Numbered from the stretch's first letter, positions 1 to 10,662 are shown. The stretch: 64,000 nt of DNA from Rossellomorea aquimaris (GCF_020172085.1 NZ_JAIVAT010000009.1:124001-188000); one strand, 5' to 3'. A program made the numbers and translations. Notes: generated by a model not told the origin, from the letters alone.

Positions 1-2318
1 GTTCCTTTTTGGGCCGTTTTCGGGATGGTGAGAACTGCGTTGAATGATTCCACTTCCCCTTTTTTCACTTTCAGGGAGCTTGGCACATCGAGCTTCACAC
101 CATTTTTCTCTGCATCCAGTGAATCAGAAGCTGCTGCACCTACATTGTATTCTATTGATATATCATATTTGTTATTTTTATGGCTATTATTTGTAATGGA
201 TAGATTCGTCGATCTTGTCAGTTGTTCTTCTCCCATTGGGATAAAACCGTAGCTTAAGCCACCGGTTTGTTCCGGGATGATGACTTCTTCCTGATTTTCA
301 ATAAATGGCGTTTCATCCAGAACCGAAATCATGGTCTCCGAATGGATGGCCTGCATCGGATCGACTCTTCCTGCTCCCACTTCAAATACGCTATATTGGT
401 TTTTCAAAGGATCTGCCGTATTCATTAACACTGATTTAATGTCACTTGGCGTATAATCAGGATGTGCTTGAAGCAATAATGCAGCAATCCCGGCTACTTG
501 AGGTGACGCCATTGATGTACCTGATAATCGTTGATAGGCATGTGAATAATCCGATGAATCTTCTTTATTTTGCATATAGGATGGAACAGTTGAGAGAATG
601 TTGACACCAGGTGCTGTTACCTCCGGCTTGATATCATACAAGGTTCCTGAAGGTCCTTTTGAACTAAAGGATGCCAGCTCATCACCGCTAATAACAGATT
701 CTCCTGCCTCTCCAAGGGTAATGGTAGGAGTTCCAGCTTTAAATAGTTCTTTCACGGATAGTCCATCTTGGTTGGTTAAAGAGAAGGTTGGAATATTGTT
801 ATCGCTTTCACCCAAATAGTGAGGAATATGCCCTTCATCTGGATTGATATTATAAATGATGACAGCTTTTGCTCCATGTTGTTTGGCGATTTCCATCTTT
901 TCGATGAGTGCATAAGTGCCTCGTGCCACGAATGCCACTTTCCCGGTGACCTTTTTCCCGTTGTAATCGGCTTGTCCACCTTCACCTACATCGACCATTT
1001 CATAGTTTTGCCCTTCAAGCTTACTAAACTCATTTGTCCAGTTGTTGGTCATTAACTGTAGTTCTCCAGCAAGGTCCTTGTCTTCAACCGAGAATGCACC
1101 ATCATACGTTGTAACATTGGATGGAGCCGAGCTTGCGCCTACTGTCAAAGCAAGTGCAGCGGCACCTGGAGATCCCAACGTATAATTTCCTTGGTCACCT
1201 GAATTTCCAGCGGCAACGACAGCCGTCACGCCACTTAATACGGCATGGTCAACGGCAATGCTTGTTGCATACAAAGGGTTATTCGTTGCTGCGCCAAGGG
1301 ATAGATTGATAATATCCATTCCATCTGCCACGGCACGGTCAATCCCGGCAAGAATGTTACTGGTTGATCCGGATCCATAGGGCCCTAAAACACGGTATAC
1401 ATTCAATTCCGCATCGGGAGCTACCCCAATTACTTTATAATCGGAATCATTAGCCGCTTGACCTACGATGGTTCCTGAAACATGTGTGCCATGCTCTGTA
1501 TAATAGTAGCTTCCTTGATTCGTTTCACGGTACCCAGAAGCTTTCCAGTCCTCATAAGTCGTTTCCATTGGATCGTCATCATTGTCTACAAAATCGTATC
1601 CACCTTTATAAGCAGCTTTTAAGTCTGGGTGATTATAATCAATTCCTGTATCGATAACCCCAACTTTTACCCCTTTACCTGTGAAACCTTCTTTATGTAG
1701 CTGGTCAATATTCATGAAAGGAATACTGTCCACTTTTGTTGTTGATCCTTCTTCTTCATCCGTTGCTTTAGGTGGAGGAGAGAGTTGGACTTCTTCCTCA
1801 CTGTAAACAGCTTTTACTACTTCAGAATCTAATAGGCTTTCAACTTCATTGGCTGGTAGAGTCATCGCTACGCCGTTAAACGCATCTTTATACGTGTGCT
1901 TAATTTCGTAGGTGTCTTTGCCTGATTTCGCCTTTTTCACCTTTTCATTTAAGTCTTTCTTAAATGTTACGTGGGACTCTTCTACCTGTTTCTTTGCCTT
2001 TTCAAGAGAAACTTCCTTTCCCTTTAAAGATTGTTGAATTTGTTCTGACTTTGCAGGAAGCTGTTCAAATTCTACAATGACGGTCACTTCTTCTTCACTT
2101 TTCAAATCAATATCTCTCGATAATTGCAGGCCCCTCATTGAGCGATTGGCTTCTAGTTTGTCCAACGCCTCACGCTGCTCTGTCGACAAGCCTGCTAAGA
2201 TTTTCATTGCATCCGACTGTGTTTCTGCATGTATCGCAGGTCCATGAGTTAATGGTGCAACTCCACCCATTAGAAGCCCTACACTTAATGCGATCTTTGG
2301 ATATTTGCTGGCATTCAT
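1..2318 (-). CDS. Secreted subtilisin-like (S8) serine protease, Vpr-like, 3' end cut by window
   Basis: This is an extracellular protease of the subtilase family. About 772 residues are visible and the C-terminus lies outside the window. A short signal peptide (residues 1 to about 31, ending near HAE) is followed by an Inhibitor_I9-type propeptide. The catalytic triad is readable: Asp223 in VIDTGIDYNHPDLK, His276 in HGTHVSG and Ser602 in GTSMASP. A PA-type insert lies between His and Ser. The start is ATG at 2318, behind AAGGGGG. The protein closely parallels the protease at 6490-10662, sharing a block after the Asp motif (DFVDNDDDPMETTYEDWK), so the two are paralogues. The family is known for broad extracellular protein degradation; the exact substrate cannot be told. 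Confidence 0.93.
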   Translation of the reverse strand, partial: MNASKYPKIALSVGLLMGGVAPLTHGPAIHAETQSDAMKILAGLSTEQREALDKLEANRSMRGLQLSRDIDLKSEEEVTVIVEFEQLPAKSEQIQQSLKGKEVSLEKAKKQVEESHVTFKKDLNEKVKKAKSGKDTYEIKHTYKDAFNGVAMTLPANEVESLLDSEVVKAVYSEEEVQLSPPPKATDEEEGSTTKVDSIPFMNIDQLHKEGFTGKGVKVGVIDTGIDYNHPDLKAAYKGGYDFVDNDDDPMETTYEDWKASGYRETNQGSYYYTEHGTHVSGTIVGQAANDSDYKVIGVAPDAELNVYRVLGPYGSGSTSNILAGIDRAVADGMDIINLSLGAATNNPLYATSIAVDHAVLSGVTAVVAAGNSGDQGNYTLGSPGAAALALTVGASSAPSNVTTYDGAFSVEDKDLAGELQLMTNNWTNEFSKLEGQNYEMVDVGEGGQADYNGKKVTGKVAFVARGTYALIEKMEIAKQHGAKAVIIYNINPDEGHIPHYLGESDNNIPTFSLTNQDGLSVKELFKAGTPTITLGEAGESVISGDELASFSSKGPSGTLYDIKPEVTAPGVNILSTVPSYMQNKEDSSDYSHAYQRLSGTSMASPQVAGIAALLLQAHPDYTPSDIKSVLMNTADPLKNQYSVFEVGAGRVDPMQAIHSETMISVLDETPFIENQEEVIIPEQTGGLSYGFIPMGEEQLTRSTNLSITNNSHKNNKYDISIEYNVGAAASDSLDAEKNGVKLDVPSSLKVKKGEVESFNAVLTIPKTAQKG

Positions 2319-2348
2319 GACTTCAACCCCCTTTTTCTTTCTAATTCA

Positions 2349-2377
2349 ATTATATTGTCGAAGGACCCATACGTCAT
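2349..2377 (-). promoter_or_regulatory. Probable SigA promoter of the first S8 protease
   Basis: On the minus strand there is a perfect TATAAT -10 box at 2349-2354 and an ATGACG -35 box at 2372-2377, separated by 17 bp. They lie about 30 bp upstream of the protease start codon. The -35 box matches consensus in four of six positions. Confidence 0.6.
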
Positions 2378-2554
2378 TGGGGGGAATTTTATCAAATGAG
2401 GGGGAAGAAATATGGTGATTTTTGTGTAAACGAAAGGATAAAAGTCAGAAAAATCAACTATTTTAAACCGAAAGTGGAATTCTCACGCTTAAATTAGACT
2501 ATTAGAACCATTTCTTTTGAACCGCTAAAATTGGGGGATAAAATAAATTTCACA

Positions 2555-2597
2555 TAGAAAAGCCAAGAAAATCCTATTCAAAGGAAATTCTTGGCTT
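2555..2597 (-). terminator. Rho-independent terminator after the 1141-aa protease
   Basis: The perfect 10-bp stem AAGCCAAGAA/TTCTTGGCTT (2560-2569 with 2588-2597) is followed on the minus strand by a short T-rich tail. It sits 6 bp beyond the stop of the upstream minus-strand gene. Confidence 0.8.
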
Positions 2598-2603
2598 CGA
2601 ATG

Positions 2604-5600
2604 TTAATGTTTCACTGTAATTTTCTTCTTCTCAGACGTCAACGATAATCCCGTTTCATCAGTACCTGTGACAGTCACATAATAGTCACCGTCCGGATAT
2701 TCAGTACCAGCATACCATTTCAATCCATAAATCGAATGTTCATTTTCAATATCTGCATACTCGATCATTTCTCCTTCTGCATTTGAAATCTCAATATGCC
2801 AATCCAATCGTTTATATCCAAAAATTAAGATGGAAGCAGGCTTTGTTTCATTGACATTGGTTCCAGAAACGTTCAAATAATTGATAAATGGACCTGCATG
2901 AAGCAATTCTTCATTTCCAGTGTATCCAACACCGACATTCCGAAGACCATCTATTGCTGATATCATGACAATCTCAGGTTTCTCATCGCTAATATACTCA
3001 TTTACATCCGCGCTTACTGACTTCTGATATCCATCATTGACCCAGATGAAATTTCCGATATGTTTCGTTCCTTCTTCCTGTACATCCCACGTGATCTTGT
3101 ACTTCCCATCTGAAAGTTCCGCGATGTTGATATTTTTAACAACGGGAGCACCAGAATCAAGTTTAATCGGAATCTTCGTTTGTTGAGTCTTAGCTCCCTC
3201 ATAATTCAGGGTACTTTCGTATATATACGTATAGTTGCCGTCAGGAAGTTTGTTCCCGTCATCATCTGTACCACTCCAGTACATCCCATCGAACTTATAG
3301 GAGTAATTTCCATAGCTCATGATGTTCTTCCTGAATGGATACGGACTACCATCTTCCGTGAACTCGCCAAAATTCGTAATATGTGCAACCGTTTTTCCAT
3401 TCTCATCTTCCACCTTCAGAGACATTTCCTTCAGGTTACGAAATGCTGTGAAGGAAGGATACATACCTGTAGGGACTGCATTCTTGGAATAGCCGATCTC
3501 GTTCGGATCAAATGTTCCAGTAGAAGTGCTATATCCCATAGGTAAGGTCAGCATGTCATTCCAAAGAACAGTGTACCCTAAGAAAGGATCTCCATTAACC
3601 GGGCTCTCATCAATATTATCAATGGCATCCCAATCACCGTAGTATCCCATGAATGGCATTGTTAAAGTCGCTAAATCTTTGACAGAACTTCCCTTAGGAA
3701 CAAAGCGAACAAACCCTTCAACAAAACGACATTCACTTAATTCTTCGGGTAGTGTGACAGAAATCTTCACTTCGCCATCACGACGTGGTTTGTATTGTAT
3801 TTTCTCGTCACCCATCAGCTGTTTTCCGTTGATTTTCACAACTGCCCCATCAATCGGAACCGAATGTAAGGTTAGATAGTCTCTTTCTACTCCGTTATAG
3901 GTCTTCTTCTCTGTTTCATCCATTAGCACATCCACGACGATTTCATACTGATCATTCGCTTTTTCCAGCTTTTTTGAAAGCGGCTCGACATCCAACGTGA
4001 AATCGAATGTTCTGTCCACTTCTTTTAAGGCAACGGATGCAGCCTTTTCTAAAGGAGCCCCTACATGCTCTACAAGATAAGGAGATTTAATCGCTTGCTC
4101 AATCTTCATCAAGCCTGATCCTTGACGTCTTGGTGAGTAAAAGGAATTCTCATCATCCGGATTCGTTAACACCTCAGACGTATTCATTAAAGCATTCTTC
4201 GCTTTTAAGACTGTTTCTTCATTTTTTGGTAAACCTAACTCCTCATAATACTTCTCAAGTAGTAAAGCTGCTCCAGCTGCAACATGTGGAGTGGCCATGG
4301 ACGTTCCACTCATCACTTCATATTCGTTGTTTAATACTGTTGAGCTGATCTTCCCCCCAGGAGCTGTGATTTCCGGTTTAAAGCTTAGATCTGTTGGAGA
4401 ACCATAAGAAGAGAAATAGGACATTGGTTCCGTTGTCGGGTTTTGTACCCAAAGATTTTCATCTGACATTTGCACGGAGATCTTCTCACCGCTTTTTAAT
4501 CGTTCGACCAATTGATCTCCTTCTGTATGTCCAGTCGTTACGGCTGGAATGGTGTATCTTGAGAAATTTAAATTTGCATACGATGGATAATGATCCGGTG
4601 GAATGACTATTAGTCCGACTGCCCCTTTTCTTGCTGAGTCATATTGAAGGGACGAATAAATAGAATACGACTTTGTAAGTTTTGCAACGACAATCTTCCC
4701 TTCTAAATCCAAGCCATCCAGATGGCTACCAAATCCCTCACCAGCGAAGATCAATTCGTATTCTTTACCGGCTTCGAGTTCATCACTGAACTTTTTAGAA
4801 CTGTACTGTGTTTGGTACCCAAGCTTACTTCCATCATTCAAACTAAATGCATTGACACTCATCTGATCATTTTCAGACGATGCAACCTGGAGTGCGGATG
4901 GTGTTACACCAGGGTCGCCTACGAGACCGATATCTGGATTTTTAGCCAAAGGTAATTGAGATCTTTCCAGCAGGTTTTGTTTTGTACTATAGGAAGCATT
5001 ACCTGCCGCGGCTACGACCAACACCCCATGCTCTGTTGCATATTGAATGGCACGTTGTACCGGATCATTGGAATCCACGCTTCCTGCGTCAGATCCCAAG
5101 CTTAAATTGATGACATCAGCCCCGAACTCCACCGCATGATAGATTCCCGCCGCAATATCATCATCATAGGCACCGCTTCTTTTATCAGAGAATACCTTTT
5201 CAGCTAAAAGCTGTACATCCGGTGCCACTCCCATCGCTTTTTTCTGGGATTCTTCGTATGCCCCGACAATGCCGGCTACATGGGTTCCATGGGCATTACT
5301 TGCCGGGATGACATTGGTATCATGGTCGGCCCAGTCATAGCCTGTTGGCACTTTGTCTGTGTACCACACATCATCTACTTCCGATTCGTCAAGCTTCTCT
5401 TGAATGTTATCTTCATTATACTTTGCTTTTTTCTTTCCTTTATCCGAAAGCGTCATGGCCTCATGGCGATAATCGATTCCAGAATCCACGATCGCTACGA
5501 CCATCCCATCACCGCTATAATTATATTTCGTCCATACATTCATCGCTTCCACAAGTTCATTGCTCTTTACATCCATATGTTCATATGTCTTTGCGATACG

Positions 5601-6029
5601 AATATCCTTTACGCCTTTAATCTCTTTGATCTTCTCAGCGTCTTTCATCGTCGTTTCCATACTGAATCCATAGAAGCCTGTTGAATACGTATGTATGACT
5701 TTAGAAGAATCATCCCTCTTATTCATAAACGTGTTCTTGACCGCTTCCACCTGCTTTTCAGGTGTCGTTCTCAGTTTCTCATTTACGTCCACTTCTATGA
5801 TCAATCGAACATTTTCATTTGGATTGAATGCTTTTAGGTCCTGTCCGTATAAAGGATCATCGGTCGCTTTCTTTTCCAAATCCAACATTGGAAGATTTAC
5901 CTTTTGTGAAGCAGGTATCTGTCCCTCATTCGTCTGATAGAATGTTGCACTGGCTGGCGTAATCATACTGCTGCTTAGGAGAACGGACATTAAACCAATG
6001 GATAGCGTACTTTTCTTCGAAACCATCAT
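2604..6029 (-). CDS. Large secreted S8 serine protease with PA and Ig-like domains
   Basis: This is a second secreted subtilase of 1141 residues. An N-terminal signal peptide ends near PASA (residues 26-29) and a propeptide-like region runs to about residue 150. The triad is Asp182 (AIVDSGID), His247 (HGTHVAG) and Ser577 (GTSMATPH), with the oxyanion-hole Asn344 in AAGN. A PA insert lies around residues 420-525. The C-terminal third has FlgD-like Ig repeats, for example W.GTDDDGNKLPDGNY. Two adjacent ATG codons follow AAGGGTG; either may initiate. It is less similar to its two neighbours than they are to each other. It has its own terminator and probably its own promoter, so the proteases look like separate transcription units. 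Substrate unknown. Confidence 0.93.
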   Translation of the reverse strand: MMVSKKSTLSIGLMSVLLSSSMITPASATFYQTNEGQIPASQKVNLPMLDLEKKATDDPLYGQDLKAFNPNENVRLIIEVDVNEKLRTTPEKQVEAVKNTFMNKRDDSSKVIHTYSTGFYGFSMETTMKDAEKIKEIKGVKDIRIAKTYEHMDVKSNELVEAMNVWTKYNYSGDGMVVAIVDSGIDYRHEAMTLSDKGKKKAKYNEDNIQEKLDESEVDDVWYTDKVPTGYDWADHDTNVIPASNAHGTHVAGIVGAYEESQKKAMGVAPDVQLLAEKVFSDKRSGAYDDDIAAGIYHAVEFGADVINLSLGSDAGSVDSNDPVQRAIQYATEHGVLVVAAAGNASYSTKQNLLERSQLPLAKNPDIGLVGDPGVTPSALQVASSENDQMSVNAFSLNDGSKLGYQTQYSSKKFSDELEAGKEYELIFAGEGFGSHLDGLDLEGKIVVAKLTKSYSIYSSLQYDSARKGAVGLIVIPPDHYPSYANLNFSRYTIPAVTTGHTEGDQLVERLKSGEKISVQMSDENLWVQNPTTEPMSYFSSYGSPTDLSFKPEITAPGGKISSTVLNNEYEVMSGTSMATPHVAAGAALLLEKYYEELGLPKNEETVLKAKNALMNTSEVLTNPDDENSFYSPRRQGSGLMKIEQAIKSPYLVEHVGAPLEKAASVALKEVDRTFDFTLDVEPLSKKLEKANDQYEIVVDVLMDETEKKTYNGVERDYLTLHSVPIDGAVVKINGKQLMGDEKIQYKPRRDGEVKISVTLPEELSECRFVEGFVRFVPKGSSVKDLATLTMPFMGYYGDWDAIDNIDESPVNGDPFLGYTVLWNDMLTLPMGYSTSTGTFDPNEIGYSKNAVPTGMYPSFTAFRNLKEMSLKVEDENGKTVAHITNFGEFTEDGSPYPFRKNIMSYGNYSYKFDGMYWSGTDDDGNKLPDGNYTYIYESTLNYEGAKTQQTKIPIKLDSGAPVVKNINIAELSDGKYKITWDVQEEGTKHIGNFIWVNDGYQKSVSADVNEYISDEKPEIVMISAIDGLRNVGVGYTGNEELLHAGPFINYLNVSGTNVNETKPASILIFGYKRLDWHIEISNAEGEMIEYADIENEHSIYGLKWYAGTEYPDGDYYVTVTGTDETGLSLTSEKKKITVKH

Positions 6030-6424
6030 GTATTCACCCTTTTTGATAGAATAGTATCTTTCTTTTTACGTATCTCATAGAAGAAACAGTACTCCCGTGT
6101 AATTATCCCCTTACACTTCTCCTCCTCCTTCAATCAATTTGAATACGGAGTACTATAATCTAACCATTTCTATTAAGTGATCTGGTATCCTGTTGGGGGA
6201 GTCCAAGTATGATAAGAAGGAAAGAATGGGTCGTTTCACCCTGAGATTGCCAACATTTTTTTGTATTCCTTTTGATATAGCCAAATCTGTTAGTATAAAA
6301 GAATGAATATTCAGTACATCTATTGGGGGAATGAGGTGGATTTCAGGAATATGAGGGTGGGAGGATTTCAAAAGAATTCATTTTATGAAAATAGACTCAC
6401 CATCCTCTTTTAACCCTCCATTCG
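6030..6424. other. Intergenic gap upstream of the 1141-aa protease
   Basis: No gene is supported here. A 72-codon minus-strand reading frame (6153-6371) lacks a ribosome site and family signature. The 8-bp inverted repeat AGTACTCC/GGAGTACT (6088-6095 and 6147-6154) lies 59-125 bp before the protease start and could be a regulator site. No promoter could be placed with confidence. Confidence 0.4.
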
Positions 6425-6471
6425 GAATAAGAAAAAGGGAAAGAAATGTCATGAACATTTCTTTCCCTTTT
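6425..6471 (-). terminator. Rho-independent terminator after the 1390-aa protease
   Basis: A perfect 17-bp stem (6433-6449 with 6455-6471, arm AAAAGGGAAAGAAATGT) with a 5-nt loop is followed on the minus strand by a T-rich tail. It lies 18 bp beyond the protease stop codon. Confidence 0.88.
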
Positions 6472-6489
6472 GTGGATTAATGCTACTTC

Positions 6490-9400
6490 TTATTCAGTTG
6501 GCTCCAATCCCATCATATTCAAATAATAGGCTAGATCTTTTTTACCGTTTGTTTCTTTAGGTGATTTCCCTTTAGGCGCATCCGGTCCTTTTGTTAAGAA
6601 GTTCTTTTCAATGAATCGAACGTCCGTCTCGTTTACTACTCCATCCTGATTCAGGTCATATGTTTGAATCTCAGGGTTTTCTTTACCGTAGTACTCAACG
6701 ATATCCCGAACATCTTTGATGTCGATCAAGCTGTCACTATTCACATCTCCGGCAAGACTCATTTTGGTCCCTCCGGAAACGAACCTTCCATACTCTTCAC
6801 CCTTCAATTCAAATCCAGGTACGAATTGAGTATAGGTCTTTAAATGTCCTGGGGTTTCCACTACGACATTGTATGTCTCAAGTGAAGCCGGAACACCATA
6901 GATGGTGTACTTCCCATTGGCAGCAATACTGCCTTCATATTTTTCACCATCCGGTGATAGGGCATATACCTCTGCTCCGATATTTTGAGCTACATTATTT
7001 GGTAATAGTAGATTGCCGCTATAACCTTTCTTTAAAAATGCTTCTGGTTTAATATTTCCTTCGATCCTTGAATGTTTGGACACGAAATCATAGGATGAAG
7101 TGCTGTAATATGGAAGAGTTACGGCAGCATCTTCACCGGCCTTTGTATAGCTTGACTTTGTGACATCCATTTTGTCAGCTCCATAAAACCAATCATCTTG
7201 AGTGACCTTGAACGTAACGTCCACAACAGGCATGTCACCACTCAAACCGGAATACCCTTCTCCATTCAATGCCGCTCCCAACGTAACGGTCTGGTAATAT
7301 CCGGTACCGCTTACTACAGGATCCTGAAGGGATGCCTCAAGGCCATTTTCTTCTGCAAATGCTTTAAATTCATTATTTAGCTTTGCCGATTCGAATGAAT
7401 ACATTTCCCCTTTATACTGAATCGTGTACTCTCCGGAAATAAAATCTTTCACGTTATTCAAGCTCAGCGTCATGGTCACAGTATCGTCTAACCTGACTTC
7501 TTTCTTGTTGTAATCAGATGTTACATATTCAGTGCCCTCTTGTAAGAAGACATAATGTTGGTAATTGACATTCATTGCAATATCAGCACCGGCTAAACTT
7601 AATCTTAATGGTCCCTCTGCAATATCAGAAGGTTCGATTCCAAACTGAGTATCCCCTTCTGAATCCGCTGAAGGGAAACAACAATTGTAGTATGGACGGA
7701 TGCCTGTTGCTATAAAGAATCTGTTTGATGATTGATCATAATTCATTCCTTTTGATTGCAAGACATCCACTGTTTCATCCTGCACATTTCCGTGGAGCCA
7801 GAATGCTGTCTTTCCAAACTCTTCTGTGTACATATCTTCACTGATTTCATACACATCTGGAGCTTTATCAAAAGTCACTTGTGGTTTTGAATTGTCGACG
7901 AAGACAGGAGTGTCGATCGTATACGTATTTCCTTCTTCATCATACCCAATGAACTCCATATCATAGTCCCCTTCAGGCAGATCAATGTATTGATCTGATA
8001 TCGGGTTTTGTTCGTCATTTGTAAATGGATAAACGACTCCAGCAAAAACAGCAGGAATATAATACCTGAAGTCAGCCATTGCATTCGCTTGTCTGAGGGA
8101 AGCAATGAACCCAATAGCATCACCTGATTGTCCATCTTTTATTACTACATCTATCCTCGTCAGTGGATTTTTCATTTGAAATGCTGCTGAGATAAACGGA
8201 TTGTAGTACTGCCACTTTGGTGTATTATTCGCAAGAGCAGGTCGGTCTGTTTCTAGATAGTCGAACCCTTTTCCGGTGACACGAATCGCAAATGGAACCT
8301 GATACGTTTCACCCGCATCACTTGCATTCGTCAGGTGAATATATCCTTCATATCGCCCTTCTTCTGCATCTTTCGGAACCGTGATCGTTGGTGAAATTCC
8401 TTTCGAACCGCTTGCGGCAACCGCTACACTCGTCGGAACATCTAACTGAATGCCATTTGCAGCTGAATCCTTGATTCCTGTGCGTTCATCATGATATTCG
8501 ACTTCTACCGTGAAAGTCTTGTCTTCTTCACCATTATTCTCGAAAATCATGTTACTTTCTACTTTAATTCCATTATCATCTTTGTAGTGACTGCCGAATG
8601 AGATGGAAGCCGTCTCATCTTCAATCTCTACTTCTTCACCATTTCCGTCCAGATTTTTTGTTTTATCCATCACTTTGATGGATACATCGGCATGTACCGC
8701 ATCATAGGCATCCACTCGTCCCGCTCCCTGCTCATATACGGATACGTCACCGTTCAAGTCTTCTGCTGTATTCATCAATGCTGCTTTTACATCAAATGGA
8801 GTATAATCAGGGTTTTCTGAAAGAATCAAGGCTGCTACACCTGCTACATGAGGGGTTGCCATGGATGTTCCCTGAAGGCGTGCATAGGCTGCAGAATAGT
8901 CTACCCCTTCTTCCGGGCTATTGATGTATTCAGGAATGGTTGAGAAAATCGCTACTCCAGGTGCCACAACATCCGGTTTAATATCATAGCTGCCACCTAC
9001 AGGTCCTCTTGAACTGAAGCCAGCCAGATTGTCCCCTTCTGTTTTAACGCTTGCTAAATCCCCAAATGTGATGGAGACGTTATCTCCTAAACCTTTCAAA
9101 CGCTCTCCATCTGCTTTTGTCATACGTAAGGTCGGGATAAATTCTGATCCCTCTCCTAAATAAGCAGGAATATTCCCGTCAACATTATTGTAGATGATGA
9201 CAGCTTCTGCCCCTGCTTGTTTCGCGTGTTTCATTTTATCCACAAAGGTAATTTCACCACGTTGAATCAGGGCGATTTTGCCTGTTAAATCTTTTCCTTC
9301 GAAATCAGCTTCATAACCAAGTCCGGCAAAGACCACTGGTTTGGACTGATTTTCAAGAGAGGTTAAATCATCGGAAAAGTTCTTCCCCATTAATAAGACA

Positions 9401-10662
9401 TTTTCAAATGTTTCTCCATTCACAGTCATGGATTGGAAGGTAGGGATATCCATGGCGAAATCACTTGCCCCAACCGTAATACCGAGGGCCGCTGCACCAG
9501 GGGATCCTAGTGTCCCTTCATCCGGACCGCTGTTTCCTGCCGCCACGACTGTCACCACTCCCGATAACATCGCGTTGTTCACTGCTACAGAGGTTGGATA
9601 TAATGGATTGTTCGTAGACGCTCCTAATGAAAGATTGATGACATCCATTTCATCATCTATGGCTTTATCAATTCCTGCAAGGATCCCAGCTGTCGCTCCG
9701 GATCCATAGGGACCAAGAACACGATAGCCATAAAGGTCTACATTCGGTGCTACCCCTTTTACGGCGTAATCCACTGAATTTTGTTGGTCCCCGGCGATTG
9801 TTCCTGATACATGTGTTCCATGTTCCGTATAATAAGCAGAACCAGAATTTGGATTGATCTCAGGTAGACCGGAGTTCTTCCAATCTTCGTATGTGGTTTC
9901 CATCGGGTCATTATCGTTATCAACGAAATCATATCCACCTTGATATACATCTTTTAAATCAGGGTGATTATAATCAATTCCTGTGTCCAGTACTCCAACT
10001 TTAATTCCTTCACCCGTAATATGTTCATCATGAAGCTTGTCCACATTGATTTGAGGGATACTATCCATCATTTTAGATTCAGAAGCTCCAACTTCCGGAA
10101 GGTCAAGCTGAACGACTTCATCTTTCCATACCCGTTTCACGACACCAGAGTCCAGCAAACTCGCAATCTCATTTCCAGGAATGGACATCGCGACACCATT
10201 GATGGCTGAACGATATTCTTTTGTAATGTTCGCCTCTAGTAATCCAGGGCTTGCACTCTTTTTATTTTTCAAAGAGTTGAATGCTTGTTTAAAATCACTG
10301 TGAGATTTCTCTACTTTCAAAGCAGCTGCTTTCGTAGTCGTACGGACTCCTTTAGCCGCCTGCTTCATCACTTCCACTTTTGCAGGAGCCTGTTTGAATT
10401 CAACGATGACATCAACGAGCCCTTCACTTTCGGTATTGATATTCGGAGCGATTTCAAAATCCGGTTTCGCTTCGATCTGTTTGAGAGCATTTCTTTGCTC
10501 ATCTGTTAGATTCATCAATGTTTTTTCTACATCTTTTACCTGTGTGAACTTAGATGTACCAGGCGCACTTTCTGCCATAACATTAAATGGAATTCCAGAT
10601 GTTCCTAATAGACTTGTAGCCAGTGCAACCGTCAAGATCTTAGCTGAGCGCTTCTTATTCAT
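6490..10662 (-). CDS. Vpr-like secreted S8 serine protease with C-terminal dockerin-like domain
   Basis: This is a third secreted subtilase of 1390 residues, much longer than the roughly 800 residues of Bacillus Vpr. A signal peptide ends near VMAES (residue 31) and an Inhibitor_I9-type propeptide follows. The triad is Asp226 (GVLDTGID), His281 (HGTHVSG) and Ser600 (GTSMATPH), with Asn377 in the oxyanion hole and a PA insert around 410-540. Further Ig-like modules follow. Residues about 1304-1356 carry two EF-hand-like calcium loops, DVNSDSLIDIKD and DLNQDGVVNETD, spaced as in type I dockerins. The start ATG follows GAGGGGG. No cohesin or scaffoldin is visible in the window, so the dockerin may bind calcium or stabilise the protein rather than dock; that is inference. 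Confidence 0.93.
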   Translation of the reverse strand: MNKKRSAKILTVALATSLLGTSGIPFNVMAESAPGTSKFTQVKDVEKTLMNLTDEQRNALKQIEAKPDFEIAPNINTESEGLVDVIVEFKQAPAKVEVMKQAAKGVRTTTKAAALKVEKSHSDFKQAFNSLKNKKSASPGLLEANITKEYRSAINGVAMSIPGNEIASLLDSGVVKRVWKDEVVQLDLPEVGASESKMMDSIPQINVDKLHDEHITGEGIKVGVLDTGIDYNHPDLKDVYQGGYDFVDNDNDPMETTYEDWKNSGLPEINPNSGSAYYTEHGTHVSGTIAGDQQNSVDYAVKGVAPNVDLYGYRVLGPYGSGATAGILAGIDKAIDDEMDVINLSLGASTNNPLYPTSVAVNNAMLSGVVTVVAAGNSGPDEGTLGSPGAAALGITVGASDFAMDIPTFQSMTVNGETFENVLLMGKNFSDDLTSLENQSKPVVFAGLGYEADFEGKDLTGKIALIQRGEITFVDKMKHAKQAGAEAVIIYNNVDGNIPAYLGEGSEFIPTLRMTKADGERLKGLGDNVSITFGDLASVKTEGDNLAGFSSRGPVGGSYDIKPDVVAPGVAIFSTIPEYINSPEEGVDYSAAYARLQGTSMATPHVAGVAALILSENPDYTPFDVKAALMNTAEDLNGDVSVYEQGAGRVDAYDAVHADVSIKVMDKTKNLDGNGEEVEIEDETASISFGSHYKDDNGIKVESNMIFENNGEEDKTFTVEVEYHDERTGIKDSAANGIQLDVPTSVAVAASGSKGISPTITVPKDAEEGRYEGYIHLTNASDAGETYQVPFAIRVTGKGFDYLETDRPALANNTPKWQYYNPFISAAFQMKNPLTRIDVVIKDGQSGDAIGFIASLRQANAMADFRYYIPAVFAGVVYPFTNDEQNPISDQYIDLPEGDYDMEFIGYDEEGNTYTIDTPVFVDNSKPQVTFDKAPDVYEISEDMYTEEFGKTAFWLHGNVQDETVDVLQSKGMNYDQSSNRFFIATGIRPYYNCCFPSADSEGDTQFGIEPSDIAEGPLRLSLAGADIAMNVNYQHYVFLQEGTEYVTSDYNKKEVRLDDTVTMTLSLNNVKDFISGEYTIQYKGEMYSFESAKLNNEFKAFAEENGLEASLQDPVVSGTGYYQTVTLGAALNGEGYSGLSGDMPVVDVTFKVTQDDWFYGADKMDVTKSSYTKAGEDAAVTLPYYSTSSYDFVSKHSRIEGNIKPEAFLKKGYSGNLLLPNNVAQNIGAEVYALSPDGEKYEGSIAANGKYTIYGVPASLETYNVVVETPGHLKTYTQFVPGFELKGEEYGRFVSGGTKMSLAGDVNSDSLIDIKDVRDIVEYYGKENPEIQTYDLNQDGVVNETDVRFIEKNFLTKGPDAPKGKSPKETNGKKDLAYYLNMMGLEPTE

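Noticed and set aside
6153..6371. 72-codon minus-strand frame in the gap before the 1141-aa protease
   Set aside because: No ribosome site, no recognisable motif, and it lies in AT-rich regulatory DNA.
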